A stretch of 64,000 nucleotides of DNA from JANRLJ01 sp033762735 (GCA_033762735.1 JANRLJ010000043.1:1-64000), one strand, 5' to 3'; shown: positions 24,197-35,515, numbered from the stretch's first letter. Numbers and translations: made by a program. The notes: generated by a model from the sequence alone, not told the origin.

Positions 24197-24739
24197 CTAA
24201 CGCCAGAGGCAGTAATAACACCATCCAGACATGGCGATGGGTAAACCCTCGATTTGCTGATACGTCCTGTTAGTTGGGGGGCAGTGGTAGGTATGTCCGC
24301 AGCGCTGATCGTCGATATAGCAGGCTTCTCTTTCAGATGCACTGCTCAATACTTCACTGCCAGTCAGAAGCGCACAAATGACCAAAAGTGCAAAAAAGTT
24401 ATTTTGCCAGCGTTTGAACCACAGCAATCGAATAATTTGAAGTGCGCAGGAGGCGGTCAGCAGAATATAGACCGGCAGATTTAGCGACCAGTCAGCGATA
24501 ATGCGCACAGGATGAAAGAGGGTCAGGGTCAGTACCAGTGCGACAAACAAATTTTTTCAATCATAACGCCTGATGCAAGCGATCAAGGCGATACCGCAAA
24601 GGGGCAGGATTACGTATCCGCACAGACCGCCTATCGCCGCATCAAGCAGAGCAATCGCTAAATTCAGTCCGACGACCAGCACAGCAAACCCAACCAAATC
24701 AAATTCAGGTTGGGAAACATCTATGCGAGTATCAGGCAT
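24197..24739 (-). pseudogene. Membrane-protein gene interrupted by an in-frame TGA
   Basis: A 60-residue ORF (24557-24739) with two hydrophobic stretches (VGFAVLVVGLNLAIALLDAA, YVILPLCGIALIACI) ends in TGA. The same frame continues without a shift through codons for Lys-Asn-Leu into a 117-residue stretch with further hydrophobic segments (LFVALVLTLTLF, LPVYILLTASCALQI, NNFFALLVICALLTG). The tail has several Cys. The downstream part could restart only at a TTG with no ribosome site. The simplest reading is one membrane protein of about 180 residues with a nonsense mutation, for example CGA to TGA. Two separate small proteins or a sequencing error are the alternatives. Confidence 0.55.
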
Positions 24740-24815
24740 GATCGTTTACTGAATCTCAACGGCTACCAGCGGCAACTTCATGCAATGAGTCGCTGCTCAT
24801 CGCGCATTGCTTCTT

Positions 24816-25790
24816 TCAGCCGTTGTCGCTGTCGTCGTCCTTGCGTTCCTGCTTGAGCTGTTCAAAGCGCGCGCGCGCTTCTTCCAGTGCATTCGGGTTC
24901 AGCGGGCGTGTCGGCGCAAGCGAGGGATTCGGGTCCTTACGGCGCGGCCAGCTAAACTTCTGAGTCTCGTCACTGGGCGGCGCGGCGGGTTCAAGGCTCT
25001 GTTCGGGCTGTGGTTCAGCACCGCGCGTGCGTGAGAGCAGCCCGGACTGGGGTTGAGGGGCTGAACCAGAAGCACCAGAGGGGCGCGGCTGGAGCTTTGC
25101 GGCGGACTGCATGGCCTTAAGCGCGTCCGGTGAGCCAATGTGCTTGAGCGCGGCAAAGGCGGTCTTACGCACATTCTCATTCTCATCGCGCAGTGCTTTG
25201 CTCAGTGGTTCAATCGCCCAATCGGCGCGAAGCTGGCCGAGGATGGCCGCGCCGTTGCGCCGCACCTTCCAGTCATTGCTGCGCAGCGCCACCAGCAGCG
25301 CCACTTCCACCGGGGCACTTTCCAGATTAATCAGGGCTTCGGCTACTGCCAGACGCACCTTAATCGGAAGCTGAGGATTGTTAAACAACACGATCAGCGG
25401 CGGGACGGCCAGCTTATCTGCCATTTCGCCCAGATGACGCGCGGCTTCGATGATCTTCTCGTGCTGGTCGCTGCTGAGTTGGGTAATCCACTGCTCGACC
25501 TCGCTCGGCTGTTGGCCCGGCGTCGGCGCATCGCTGGACTGCTCCTGCTGCCGCTCGAACTCCTGCTGGAGGCCTTCCAGCGCGGAAAGGATGGCGGCGC
25601 GGGTTTCGGGGTCATTTTCCTTTTCCAGCGCCGTTTTGAGATCGGGGATGACACTGGGCGAACCGAGCGCACGCAGTGCCGCCGCGGCTTTACGACGAAT
25701 CCCGATGTCGGCGTTTGCCAGGGCATCAACCAACCCTTTGGTATTGAGCTGCGCTTGAAGTCGCCAGATGTCGGGCCTGAAGTCGCTCAC
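24816..25790 (-). CDS. HEAT-repeat protein
   Basis: 324 residues. HEAT/PBS-lyase-like repeats run from about 15 to 215: LVDALANADIGIRRKAAAAL, VIPDLKTALEKENDPETRAA, VPPLIVLFNNPQLPIKVRLA, VALLVALRSNDWKVRRNGAA, IEPLSKALRDENENVRKTAF. They form a curved alpha solenoid for protein binding. The C-terminal 110 residues are disordered, rich in Pro, Ser and Gln, ending in an acidic D-D-D-S-D-N-G. GTG start at 25790 with GGTGAT upstream. No partner is adjacent. Confidence 0.85.
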   Translation of the reverse strand: MSDFRPDIWRLQAQLNTKGLVDALANADIGIRRKAAAALRALGSPSVIPDLKTALEKENDPETRAAILSALEGLQQEFERQQEQSSDAPTPGQQPSEVEQWITQLSSDQHEKIIEAARHLGEMADKLAVPPLIVLFNNPQLPIKVRLAVAEALINLESAPVEVALLVALRSNDWKVRRNGAAILGQLRADWAIEPLSKALRDENENVRKTAFAALKHIGSPDALKAMQSAAKLQPRPSGASGSAPQPQSGLLSRTRGAEPQPEQSLEPAAPPSDETQKFSWPRRKDPNPSLAPTRPLNPNALEEARARFEQLKQERKDDDSDNG

Positions 25791-25831
25791 GGCATCACCC
25801 GGTTTATCCTGAATGAGAACTTTGTTACGCT

Positions 25832-25840
25832 ATTGTAGCA
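25832..25840 (-). promoter_or_regulatory. Extended -10 promoter element of the HEAT-repeat gene
   Basis: TGCTACAAT on the minus strand, an extended -10 with TACAAT at 25832-25837, about 40 bases upstream of the GTG start. A loose GGTTGT lies 17 bases farther upstream. Confidence 0.5.
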
Positions 25841-25901
25841 TAGATAAGCCCAATACAACCAACAGTCGTTGAGCAACCGTAGGGCGGTCGTTGGTTATGC
25901 A

Positions 25902-25935
25902 GGGACAATAGACATTGCTGCTATTGTCCCTTTTT
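25902..25935 (+). terminator. Terminator-like hairpin facing the wrong way for its neighbours
   Basis: The 10-bp stem GGGACAATAG/CTATTGTCCC with a 9-base loop is followed on the plus strand by TTTTT. Both flanking genes run on the minus strand, and no plus-strand gene ends here. It may be a palindromic repeat copy rather than a working terminator, as AGGGAC/GTCCCT ends match the dispersed family. Confidence 0.5.
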
Positions 25936-25944
25936 GTGCATTGG

Positions 25945-26916
25945 CTAATTCGAGCGCGTCGCTGTCGCTGCCGGGCGCATCGTCCGGCTCGGTCGTGGGG
26001 TGCGAGTGGGTGTTGCTTCCTCCGTAGAAACAGGCGCAGGCATTAGCTCACGTGCTTCCCGCGCATCATCGTCGTCGGCTTCTTCGGTTGCGACGGGTTC
26101 ATCGTCGTTATCATCACCACCACGACCGCGCCCTCTGCCCTGCCCGCTGTCGTCGCCGTTGGCTTCTTCGGTTGTGGCGGGTTCATCGGCGTCGTCGTTA
26201 TCGTCGGCGTCGTCGGCTTCCGCTTCTTCCGTCTCGACCGGTTCTTCCACTTCATCATCGTCCTCATCCGCTTCGGCTTCTTCGGTTGCGGCGGGCGGGG
26301 CAGCACCGTTATCGTCATCGTCGTCGCTGATGTCTTCGGTCGCTGCTGGTGCTGCGGCTGTTGCATCGGGGGTCGCGTCAGACTCGGTCGCTTCCGGTGA
26401 GATGGCTTCCTCGGTGGCGACAGGCGCAATCCCGGATTCGCCCCCGGCCTGCGCAGGTTCCACGTACCACAGGAAGTATATGCCCGCGCCCAGCGCCGCT
26501 GTGGTCAGCCACAGCACCAGAGTCAGGCGCATGTACAGCTTGATATTCTTCACCATCACCCATTGGGGCAGCACCTTTTCAAACCACATGCGGCATACCA
26601 GATAGGTCGCCAGCAGTTGTGCCAGCCCACCCGTAATCAGGTGAATGGTGGGGAGCAGATAAAAGGCCTCGTTCAGACGTTCCGGCACTTCAGGGGCAAC
26701 CGCACCCCGGTAGGAGACGACCATGACAAAGGCGATCAGCACCCAATTCAGGAGCATGATGCCCGTCATCATGAACTTATGATGCGGCACGAACATTTTG
26801 CGGCGTGCGAAGACATAGCCCACCAGCATTGACGGCACCAGCAGGAGAATATAGGCTACCAGCGTCAGATCGCGGCTGAGCACCGCGCCGGTGCCCAGGA
26901 ATCCCGGTTCATTCAT
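25945..26916 (-). CDS. DUF420-like membrane protein with a long acidic repeat tail
   Basis: 323 residues. The first 155 residues carry four to five membrane helices (LVAYILLLVPSMLVGYVFA, GIMLLNWVLIAFVMVVSY, IHLITGGLAQLLATYLV, LTLVLWLTTAALGAGIYFLW). The HHKFMMTG and LPTIHLITG segments, with His in the membrane, are typical of DUF420/YozB proteins, which are related to cytochrome oxidase assembly membrane proteins. From about residue 160 a disordered tail repeats the unit (V/A)-A-T-E-E-A separated by runs of Asp and Glu, with one RGRGRGG stretch. It ends in basic Thr/Pro/Arg. GAGGGGGAA precedes the ATG. The tail's location cannot be fixed from sequence. Confidence 0.75.
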   Translation of the reverse strand: MNEPGFLGTGAVLSRDLTLVAYILLLVPSMLVGYVFARRKMFVPHHKFMMTGIMLLNWVLIAFVMVVSYRGAVAPEVPERLNEAFYLLPTIHLITGGLAQLLATYLVCRMWFEKVLPQWVMVKNIKLYMRLTLVLWLTTAALGAGIYFLWYVEPAQAGGESGIAPVATEEAISPEATESDATPDATAAAPAATEDISDDDDDNGAAPPAATEEAEADEDDDEVEEPVETEEAEADDADDNDDADEPATTEEANGDDSGQGRGRGRGGDDNDDEPVATEEADDDDAREARELMPAPVSTEEATPTRTPRPSRTMRPAATATRSN

Positions 26917-27015
26917 GACTTTCCCCCTCAGCGTTGGACAGGCAGTTGATTAAGTGTGCTTCTGCTGTTGGCTAACTATACGCCAGAAGGGGAAATTGCG
27001 GATGTTGTGGCAGGG

Positions 27016-27447
27016 TTAAATCTGATTGCGAGTCTGGTAGAACAGCGCTTTTTTCTCACCGGGGAGGGTGAAATCAAAGCCGCAGGAGATGAAGAAGTCT
27101 TCTGAGGAGGTGATCGCCATCACTTCCAGAATATTCTGCGCCTGTGCCCGTTCCAGGCAGGCATCCACCAGTCGCTTGCCGATGCCCAGACGGCGCACCT
27201 CAGACGAGACGGCCAGACTGCGGATTTCGGCCAGCTTCCGCGAATAGATTTCCAGCGCCGCGCATCCCACAATCTGCCCGCCCTGATCCGCGATAAAGAA
27301 GCTGCCCAGCAGTTCCTCGACTTCGCTCAGGGTGCGAGGCAGCAGTTTGCCTTCGTCCACAAAGGGCTTGAGGAATTCAATCAGCAGCGCAGAATCGCCA
27401 GGGTTGGCATGGCGAATAATCACATCAGTACGGGCGGGAGCGGTCAT
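27016..27447 (-). CDS. GNAT N-acetyltransferase, ArgA/N-acetylglutamate synthase-like
   Basis: 143 residues from ATG 27447; longer frames upstream read through another gene. The GNAT core shows IIRHANPGDSALLIEFLKP at the N-terminus. Motif A follows (EIRSLAVSSEVRRLGIGKRLVDACLERA), with the acetyl-CoA R/Q-x-x-G-x-G/A pattern, then FISCGFDFT at the C-terminus. ADQGGQIVGCAALEIYSRKLAEIRSLAV strongly recalls the acetyltransferase part of N-acetylglutamate synthases, which start arginine synthesis. A general GNAT role remains possible because no arg genes are near. Confidence 0.85.
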   Translation of the reverse strand: MTAPARTDVIIRHANPGDSALLIEFLKPFVDEGKLLPRTLSEVEELLGSFFIADQGGQIVGCAALEIYSRKLAEIRSLAVSSEVRRLGIGKRLVDACLERAQAQNILEVMAITSSEDFFISCGFDFTLPGEKKALFYQTRNQI

Positions 27448-27496
27448 TCTCGGGCTTTCTTCAAACGGTGAACATTTCCAACAAACAACGGTGACG

Positions 27497-27817
27497 TTAT
27501 AAATACCCGGCCACCCGTGCCAGCGCCAGCGCGACCAGCACCGACCCCAGCAGCAGCAGCCACGCAATTTGCCGCCCGTTGTCCTGCGCCGGGTTCAGTT
27601 CCTTTTCCTCAATCGTGACATTGCCGAGCAGATCGACGTAAAAGTCGATATTGCGGCGACCGCGTGTCAGCCGCACCATATAGTCGTGGCCGCTGACCTT
27701 GATCCAGCCGTCCTGCTCATCGTCCCAGTTATCGCCGAGTTTGTCGCGGATGGCCTGTGCCAGCAGGGCGCGGGCTTCCTCGGCGGAAATCGTCTGTACG
27801 TCGTTGGTCATGTCCAT
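27497..27817 (-). CDS. Small tail-anchored protein of unknown function
   Basis: About 106 residues. Soluble part with EEARALLAQAIRDKLGDNWDDEQDGWIKV, a beta strand region (YMVRLTRGRRNIDFYVDLLGNVTIEEKEL), then one C-terminal membrane helix (QIAWLLLLGSVLVALALARVAGYL). The start is ATG 27817 or 27811. It precedes the GNAT gene by about 50 bases in the same direction. Family not recognised. Confidence 0.65.
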   Translation of the reverse strand: MDMTNDVQTISAEEARALLAQAIRDKLGDNWDDEQDGWIKVSGHDYMVRLTRGRRNIDFYVDLLGNVTIEEKELNPAQDNGRQIAWLLLLGSVLVALALARVAGYL

Positions 27818-27870
27818 CAATCTTTTCTCATGCAGCGATTCTAGCAGAAATCGGGCGGGTTGTCGTGGTT

Positions 27871-29268
27871 TCAGCGCCGCACCGTGATTTCCTCAGAAAG
27901 CGGCCCGATCATCCCGTTGGCATCGACTGCGGCGACCGCGATTCCGTCGTATTCACCATAGCGCTCCCACGCGCCGGATTCGTTCTCCACCACCGAGAAC
28001 TGCTGATCGTACACCAGCGACCCAGGCCGCCGCAGCGCGACGATATATCCGGCTGCACCGGGAACATGACTCCAGACCAGGTTGTACATCGGGCGTCCGT
28101 CAGGCGCACTGCCAGCCTCTCGCAGCACAGTATCGCGCGGCGGGCGTGGTCCTTCCGAAAGCGCAACGACCACCGCCAGCACCGTCTGCGTGGTCTTGAC
28201 CAGATAGGCGGGTTCGATCTGCTCGATAGTGTCTGCGCCTTCGCGGTTCGGCGCATCCTCCACCGCTTCAATAAAACGCACCGCCGGGTAGCCTGCCTCA
28301 GCAAATGAGAAATGATCGCCATAGCGTCCATCGCGGTCGCTGGCCGGGATCAGGTTCACACGCAGCCCGACCGCTTCCTGATTTTCCGCAATAAAGCGGA
28401 TGGTGCGCGCCAGATGCCGCGAGCCGGATTGGTTGGTCGCGTCGCCATCAGAGAACAGGCGAATCTCGGCATCATGGATCGTGCCGTCAGACGTGTTATA
28501 GCTGCCGATGGTGTCCAGATTAATCATGCCGATGATGTCGATGTTGTTGGGGCGAAGATACTGCGCGACAAAGGCCTTACTGCCCTGCCGATTGACTTCT
28601 TCCGACGCGAACAGCACAAACATCACACTCGTCCGCTGAGGGCGCTGGCTGAGAATTCGTGCCAGTTCCAGCACCGCCGCTACCCCTGAGCCGTTATCGT
28701 CCGCACCGGGGGCATAGCTGGTGGCGTCGTTCAAATCCCAGGTGCGGCTGTCATAATGCGCACCGATGATAATGGTCTTGGCTTCCTGCTCCGTCCCCTG
28801 AATATAGGCGATGGGGTTGCGCTGCACGGTCTGGATGCTGTTGAAATAGGTGTCGAATTCCTGATAAGTCACGATAAAGTTGGCAGCGGCCTGTGCCTGA
28901 ATTGCCTCAAACTGCCCCATAATGTAATTGTATGCCGCGCCAATCCCACGATTGGGGTCGGTCTGGGAAGAATTGACATGCCGGGTGTGGAAGCTCTGCA
29001 AGGCGTCGATGTGCATCATTAACCGATCAGACTGCACCTGTTGCAGCAGATTGTACAGTTCGGCCTCAATGCGCACCTGTTCACCGGGCGTCACCTGGGG
29101 AAGCTGTTCAGAGGAAGGCGTGGCATAGCCCAGCGTGGCACGGGGCGTTACCGCCGGGAGGTTTGGCACCAGCGTGGGCGGCGCATTTTCACTGCTCAGG
29201 TTGCAGGCCAGCGCCAGCAGACTCATAAAAGCCAGGAACGAAAAAAGATAACCAGTCGCGCGTCTCAT
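27871..29268 (-). CDS. M28-family metallopeptidase lipoprotein
   Basis: About 465 residues. The lipoprotein signal FSFLAFMSLLALACN has its Cys near residue 22. Two-zinc M28 ligands are visible in order: His in IIIGAHYDSRTWD, Asp in APGADDNGSGVAAVLELA, Glu-Glu in MFVLFASEEVNRQGS, Asp in INLDTIGSYN and His in RYGDHFSFAEAGYPAVRF. The family cleaves N-terminal residues as aminopeptidases. After about residue 370 a fibronectin-like domain (MYNLVWSHVPGAAGYIVAL) follows. Probably attached outside the membrane and used in peptide scavenging, which would fit the peptide ABC ATPases in this window; that link is inference. The start is ATG 29268. Confidence 0.92.
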   Translation of the reverse strand: MRRATGYLFSFLAFMSLLALACNLSSENAPPTLVPNLPAVTPRATLGYATPSSEQLPQVTPGEQVRIEAELYNLLQQVQSDRLMMHIDALQSFHTRHVNSSQTDPNRGIGAAYNYIMGQFEAIQAQAAANFIVTYQEFDTYFNSIQTVQRNPIAYIQGTEQEAKTIIIGAHYDSRTWDLNDATSYAPGADDNGSGVAAVLELARILSQRPQRTSVMFVLFASEEVNRQGSKAFVAQYLRPNNIDIIGMINLDTIGSYNTSDGTIHDAEIRLFSDGDATNQSGSRHLARTIRFIAENQEAVGLRVNLIPASDRDGRYGDHFSFAEAGYPAVRFIEAVEDAPNREGADTIEQIEPAYLVKTTQTVLAVVVALSEGPRPPRDTVLREAGSAPDGRPMYNLVWSHVPGAAGYIVALRRPGSLVYDQQFSVVENESGAWERYGEYDGIAVAAVDANGMIGPLSEEITVRR

Positions 29269-29440
29269 GGGCAATCGTATACTCTAAACAGACGACTTTT
29301 AGAATTGATTGTAGGGAATTGACGGAGAAATGGTAGGGGGGCTGGCCGGGTTGTCGCTCAGCCGCCGCCAGAACGTAGGGAAAACGGCAGGAAAAACACA
29401 AAAAAGAGGCAAGGTGATACATCCACCTATGCCTCCGGGT

Positions 29441-31216
29441 TTAATTGCTTTCGGACACAAGCGGCCACGTCAGGCTGCATTCGGCCCTGTCGGTCGCGGT
29501 GCGGGCGATGCCATTACAGGTTTCCACAACCGAAGCGCCAGCGCGTACCTCAAAGGCAGCGCCCGCTGTGGAACGCCAGAACACCAGGGCATTATCGAGC
29601 GTGTTGGTGCTGTATGGTGTGCCGCAGTTCCAGTCTTCGGGGATGGTCACGGCACGTCCGCCGCGTGTAATCACCAGACATTCGCCGACGGGCAGAATGC
29701 CTCCGGTGACGCTTCTTCCGCGGAAGGTGTCATTCCCACTCAGCCCCATCACCAGTTCGCTCACATCCAGCGCGGCACTGCCATCGTTGCGCAGCGCGAA
29801 GGCGTCGAAGTTATAGAGCACCATGACCGACTCGCCGCCTGCTGGCAGCACACCAACCGACGTGCGGATTTCACTGGGGTCGGTAGAGGTTTCGGTCGTG
29901 AGATCGGTCGTGTCTGTCGTTGACTGGACGACCGCATCGGTTTCTGTCACCGGTGTATCCTGCCCGGCATTCAGGTTCATCAGCGCGAAACCTCCGACCC
30001 CAAAGGTAACAATCACCACCACCAGCAGCAGCACTCGCAGTAACGGGCTGCGCCGGGAGGCTTCTGGCTTGCGTTGAAATTCGGACACGGTCGGCGCGTC
30101 TTCCAGTGCCACTTTGGGGCTGGGGATGGACGGCCTGATGGGTGCCGCCGCTTTCCCCGGCTTACCTTTCAGTGGTTCAGCAGCTTTGGCTTTGGCGGCC
30201 TGTTCTTCCGCCGCCTTCTTTTCCTGGAGCATCAGCTCCATATTGGGCGGCGTTCTAAAGACCGGAGTCGCGCTGCGCAGAATCTCCGGCGGGATTTCTT
30301 CCACCTTCGGCTGTTCCAGCGCATCGCCGTAACTTTCCACAACGGCCTGAAGGAACTGTGAGGCGGATTTGTGGCGCTTGCGCGGGTCTTTTTCCAGCGC
30401 TTTCAGGATTTCGCGTTCAACAGCACGGGGGATGTTCGGGTTGATGCTGCGCGGCGGCGGCGGCGGTTCGCTGATATGGCTGAGCGCGATCTGCATCGCG
30501 GTATCGGCCTTGAACACCATCTGCCCGGTCAGCCCTTCATACAGGATGACGGCCAGTGAGTAGATATCGCTCTGCGGGACAGCCTTTTCAGAGGCAAGCG
30601 CCTGCTCTGGCGAGATATAGCGCGGCGTCCCGAAAGCCGTGCCCATCGTCTTGTCGAGCGAGGTTTCCACCTTCTGCCGCAGGACGAGGCCAAAATCGGT
30701 GAGGATGGCCTTGCCGGATTTGTCGATCAGGATATTGCTGGGTTTTACATCGCGGTGGATGATGCCGCGTTCATGGGCATGATCGAGCGCGGAGGCTACC
30801 TGCCCCAGCAGCGTGAGGAAGCGCTTCGGCTCCATCAGTTTACCCTGGCGCTGTAAGGCGTTCAGTTCATCCGCCAGATCACCGCCTTCCACCAGCTTCA
30901 TCGCGAGGAAATACAGCCCTTCCTGCTCCCCATACTGGTAGATGGTGATGATGTTGTCGTGCTCCATCTGCGCGACAGCTTTGGCCTCCCGCTGGAAGCG
31001 TTCGCTCAGCGTCTCGTCGGAGTCGAGCATGTCCGAGGTGAGGACTTTCACAGCGGCCATACGGCCCAGCTTGACATCTTCGCCTTTGTAAATGCGCGCC
31101 ATACCGCCCGTCGCGAGCATTTCCTTCAGACGGTAATCGCCTAACTGCATCCCGACCAGCGTTGCGGGTTTGTCTAACGTCACTTTTGCTGCGGGTTTGG
31201 CGGCTCGCTTTGCCAT
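29441..31216 (-). CDS. PknB-type serine/threonine kinase with extracellular beta domain
   Basis: 591 residues from ATG 31216, which gives a normal N-terminus. Kinase domain about 28-300: Gly loop (LATGGMARIYKG), catalytic Lys in AAVKVL (about 57), IIHRDVKPSNIL (about 152-163), TDFGLVL (174-178) and TPRYISPEQA. A charged juxtamembrane region (about 330-390, EKKAAEEQAAKAKAA) precedes one membrane helix (about 392-414, RVLLLVVVIVTFGVGGFAL). The outside part has a Thr-rich linker and a beta-sandwich (about 450-590) resembling lamin-tail domains: VMVLYNFDAFALRNDGSAALDVSEL. No PASTA domains. Likely substrates are Thr residues recognised by FHA proteins in the window; inference. Confidence 0.93.
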   Translation of the reverse strand: MAKRAAKPAAKVTLDKPATLVGMQLGDYRLKEMLATGGMARIYKGEDVKLGRMAAVKVLTSDMLDSDETLSERFQREAKAVAQMEHDNIITIYQYGEQEGLYFLAMKLVEGGDLADELNALQRQGKLMEPKRFLTLLGQVASALDHAHERGIIHRDVKPSNILIDKSGKAILTDFGLVLRQKVETSLDKTMGTAFGTPRYISPEQALASEKAVPQSDIYSLAVILYEGLTGQMVFKADTAMQIALSHISEPPPPPRSINPNIPRAVEREILKALEKDPRKRHKSASQFLQAVVESYGDALEQPKVEEIPPEILRSATPVFRTPPNMELMLQEKKAAEEQAAKAKAAEPLKGKPGKAAAPIRPSIPSPKVALEDAPTVSEFQRKPEASRRSPLLRVLLLVVVIVTFGVGGFALMNLNAGQDTPVTETDAVVQSTTDTTDLTTETSTDPSEIRTSVGVLPAGGESVMVLYNFDAFALRNDGSAALDVSELVMGLSGNDTFRGRSVTGGILPVGECLVITRGGRAVTIPEDWNCGTPYSTNTLDNALVFWRSTAGAAFEVRAGASVVETCNGIARTATDRAECSLTWPLVSESN

Positions 31217-31433
31217 GACCTGCCCTTCTGACCTCGTCGAAACGATGTTGCTGCTTTTCACACCAGCATAAGGCTGATTGTGCCTATTTTAGAATTGAGA
31301 GGCAATGGGGAAGGGAGAATTCTGAATGAACTGTAAGGTCTATGAAGAAGTTGTGAATCAGGGTGTGCTGGCGAGGGAAGGATTTACGTTACCAAAGTCG
31401 TTTTAGAAAGGGGGAGATCAGATAAGGGGCGTT

Positions 31434-31459
31434 TAGGGACAAGGCAGGCCTTGTCCCTA
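31434..31459. repeat. GTAGGG/CCCTAC-shell palindrome copy
   Basis: TAGGGACAAGGC (31434-31445) and GCCTTGTCCCTA (31448-31459) pair exactly around a 2-base loop, followed by CGGGAGG. It lies past the stop codon of the receiver-like gene on the minus strand. The core differs from all other copies yet pairs perfectly. Confidence 0.85.
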
Positions 31460-31485
31460 CGGGAGGAATTAAATGTCGGCGGCTT

Positions 31486-32670
31486 TTAGCCGTTAATCAG
31501 GCCGATGCGCTGGGCATCCTCGTAGGACATGACCTTGCCCTGGGTGGCGTTCTGCTTGGCGATTTCTTCCAGCTTTTCGGGGTCAAACAGATCATCCAGG
31601 CCGCCCCCATTGACGGGCGCACCGAACAGGTCATCCAGGTTCAGGTCGGCAATCGGCTCCAGCTTGGGCGCTTCCGGCTGCGGTTCAGGCGTGGCGGGCG
31701 CAAGGTCGAGGCTGGCTTTTTCCAGCACGATCACTTCGGCTTCTTCGGTCGGCTGCTTGGTCTTCACTTTTGTGGTGCGAGCGCGGGCGGGTTCTTCCTC
31801 GCGCCGGACGACGGGAGGCTGAATAAAGAAGGCATTCGCGCCGAGCAGGTCGATCAGGCTCAGCACCGCCTTGCGCCCATAGCGCGTAATCACGCCGAAG
31901 TTCTTGGAGCCGGTCTGTCCGTCGTACATCACGCACATGAAGTGGTGCAGACCGATGGACAGCACGAACACATCGAACTCATCACCATCGTAAAACTGCA
32001 CGGTAGAAAGATCGCCGCCGACAAGCTGCTTCACGCCGATGTTGGTCATGATGTTGGGCAGCAGCGCATTCACCAGCTTTTCCCGGTCGATATAACCCAC
32101 CGCGCCGCTTTCCAGCAGCACCTGTCCGTCCCGGCTGGCGAGGATAATCGCCATCGCGGAGAGATCGCGCAGCAGCGGGTCGATGATATTGCGGGCGGAA
32201 CTCAGATCAAACGACGGCACCGGCCCCATATCCTGTACCACCGCAGCAGCGGCCTGGGCGGGCGGGGGATTCAGCGCGGCGATCATCGCGTCGTGGCTTT
32301 CCAGCCCTGCAACAATGAGGCGCACGATTTTTTCAGCATCAACGGGCAGTGTCAGATAGACGTAAGGAGATTCTTTCGCGGTTTCTTCATCAAATTCTTC
32401 CGGGTCGCCGCCGTCACCGAGGATGATGACGGATGTGGAGGGCGATTCCTTACGGACGCGGATGGCAAACTCGAAGCCCTTCATGCGCGGGTCGAGGTCG
32501 TAGATCGAAATCAGGAGGTTGCAGCCTGCGCCCAGTTCTTCCAGTGCATCTGCGGCGGCGGGCACGTCCACATGGCGAACAGGCCGCTGCAACAGCGCCA
32601 TCGCCGAACGGACAAGGCGTGTGACGGTTTCGCTTGGGTCAACCGTGATAATTCTCAGCATGGGGGGCAT
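31486..32670 (-). CDS. Degenerate receiver-like plus roadblock/LC7-like signalling protein
   Basis: 394 residues. Residues 5-125 have receiver-domain topology (LRIITVDPSETVTRLVRSAM, LLISIYDLDPRMKGFEFAIRV, SVIILGDGGD, YVYLTLPVDAEKIVRLI). The conserved Lys of the K-P motif is replaced (LPVD) and the acidic pocket is reduced, so phosphorylation is doubtful. Residues about 160-285 look like a roadblock/LC7 or profilin-like fold (AMAIILASRDGQVLLESG, FVLSIGLHHFMCVMYD, GVITRYGRKAVLSLIDLL). The C-terminal 100 residues are acidic and disordered, with a short end motif (MSYEDAQRIGLING). It follows the kinase gene 270 bases upstream on the same strand. Roadblock proteins often work with small GTPases; none is seen here. 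Confidence 0.6.
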   Translation of the reverse strand: MPPMLRIITVDPSETVTRLVRSAMALLQRPVRHVDVPAAADALEELGAGCNLLISIYDLDPRMKGFEFAIRVRKESPSTSVIILGDGGDPEEFDEETAKESPYVYLTLPVDAEKIVRLIVAGLESHDAMIAALNPPPAQAAAAVVQDMGPVPSFDLSSARNIIDPLLRDLSAMAIILASRDGQVLLESGAVGYIDREKLVNALLPNIMTNIGVKQLVGGDLSTVQFYDGDEFDVFVLSIGLHHFMCVMYDGQTGSKNFGVITRYGRKAVLSLIDLLGANAFFIQPPVVRREEEPARARTTKVKTKQPTEEAEVIVLEKASLDLAPATPEPQPEAPKLEPIADLNLDDLFGAPVNGGGLDDLFDPEKLEEIAKQNATQGKVMSYEDAQRIGLING

Positions 32671-32919
32671 AGGGATGTGTACCCGGTTCTACTACACGGA
32701 AACGTTATATGAGTCGATTATAGCGTAGAATCAGGATTGGTCTAACCGGAATCGAGTCCTACAGCGTTAAGGTTCGCTCATGATTTTCCAACCAATATCA
32801 CGAAACTAAAACGTTTGGTTAATTCTATGCAACACCAAACGCAATTGTGAAAAAAGTAAATGGGCAATCGTCGGACAAGCGTAGGGTGCGCGGCCTCGTG
32901 CATCGACCTGTTTTTCCGC

Positions 32920-32925
32920 TACAAT
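32920..32925 (+). promoter_or_regulatory. Possible -10 element of the PBP gene, leaderless start
   Basis: TACAAT ends 7 bases before the ATG at 32933 and no ribosome site precedes that ATG. Such spacing places transcription start at or near the initiation codon. No convincing -35 element was seen. Confidence 0.4.
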
Positions 32926-32932
32926 CGCCTGC

Positions 32933-35461
<2,529 letters not shown>

Positions 35462-35475
35462 AAATCACTTTTTAC

Positions 35476-35500
35476 AGGGGCGGGTTTGAAATCCGCCCCT
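35476..35500. repeat. Variable-core palindrome, AGGGGCGG type
   Basis: AGGGGCGGGTT and AATCCGCCCCT pair with one G-T position around a 3-base centre. It sits between the convergent PBP and small membrane-protein genes. It shares the AGGGG/CCCCT shell of the family but has a TTTGAAA-type centre also found at 47274-47294. Confidence 0.75.
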
Positions 35501-35515
35501 ATTGCCACTCGTAAA

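Noticed and set aside
23911..24224. Three overlapping minus-strand open frames of 78-83 codons
   Set aside because: They read through the GAG-spaced word repeats and a palindrome; the repeated LSTRYS/LLIAHCF peptides are translations of repeated DNA, not a protein family.
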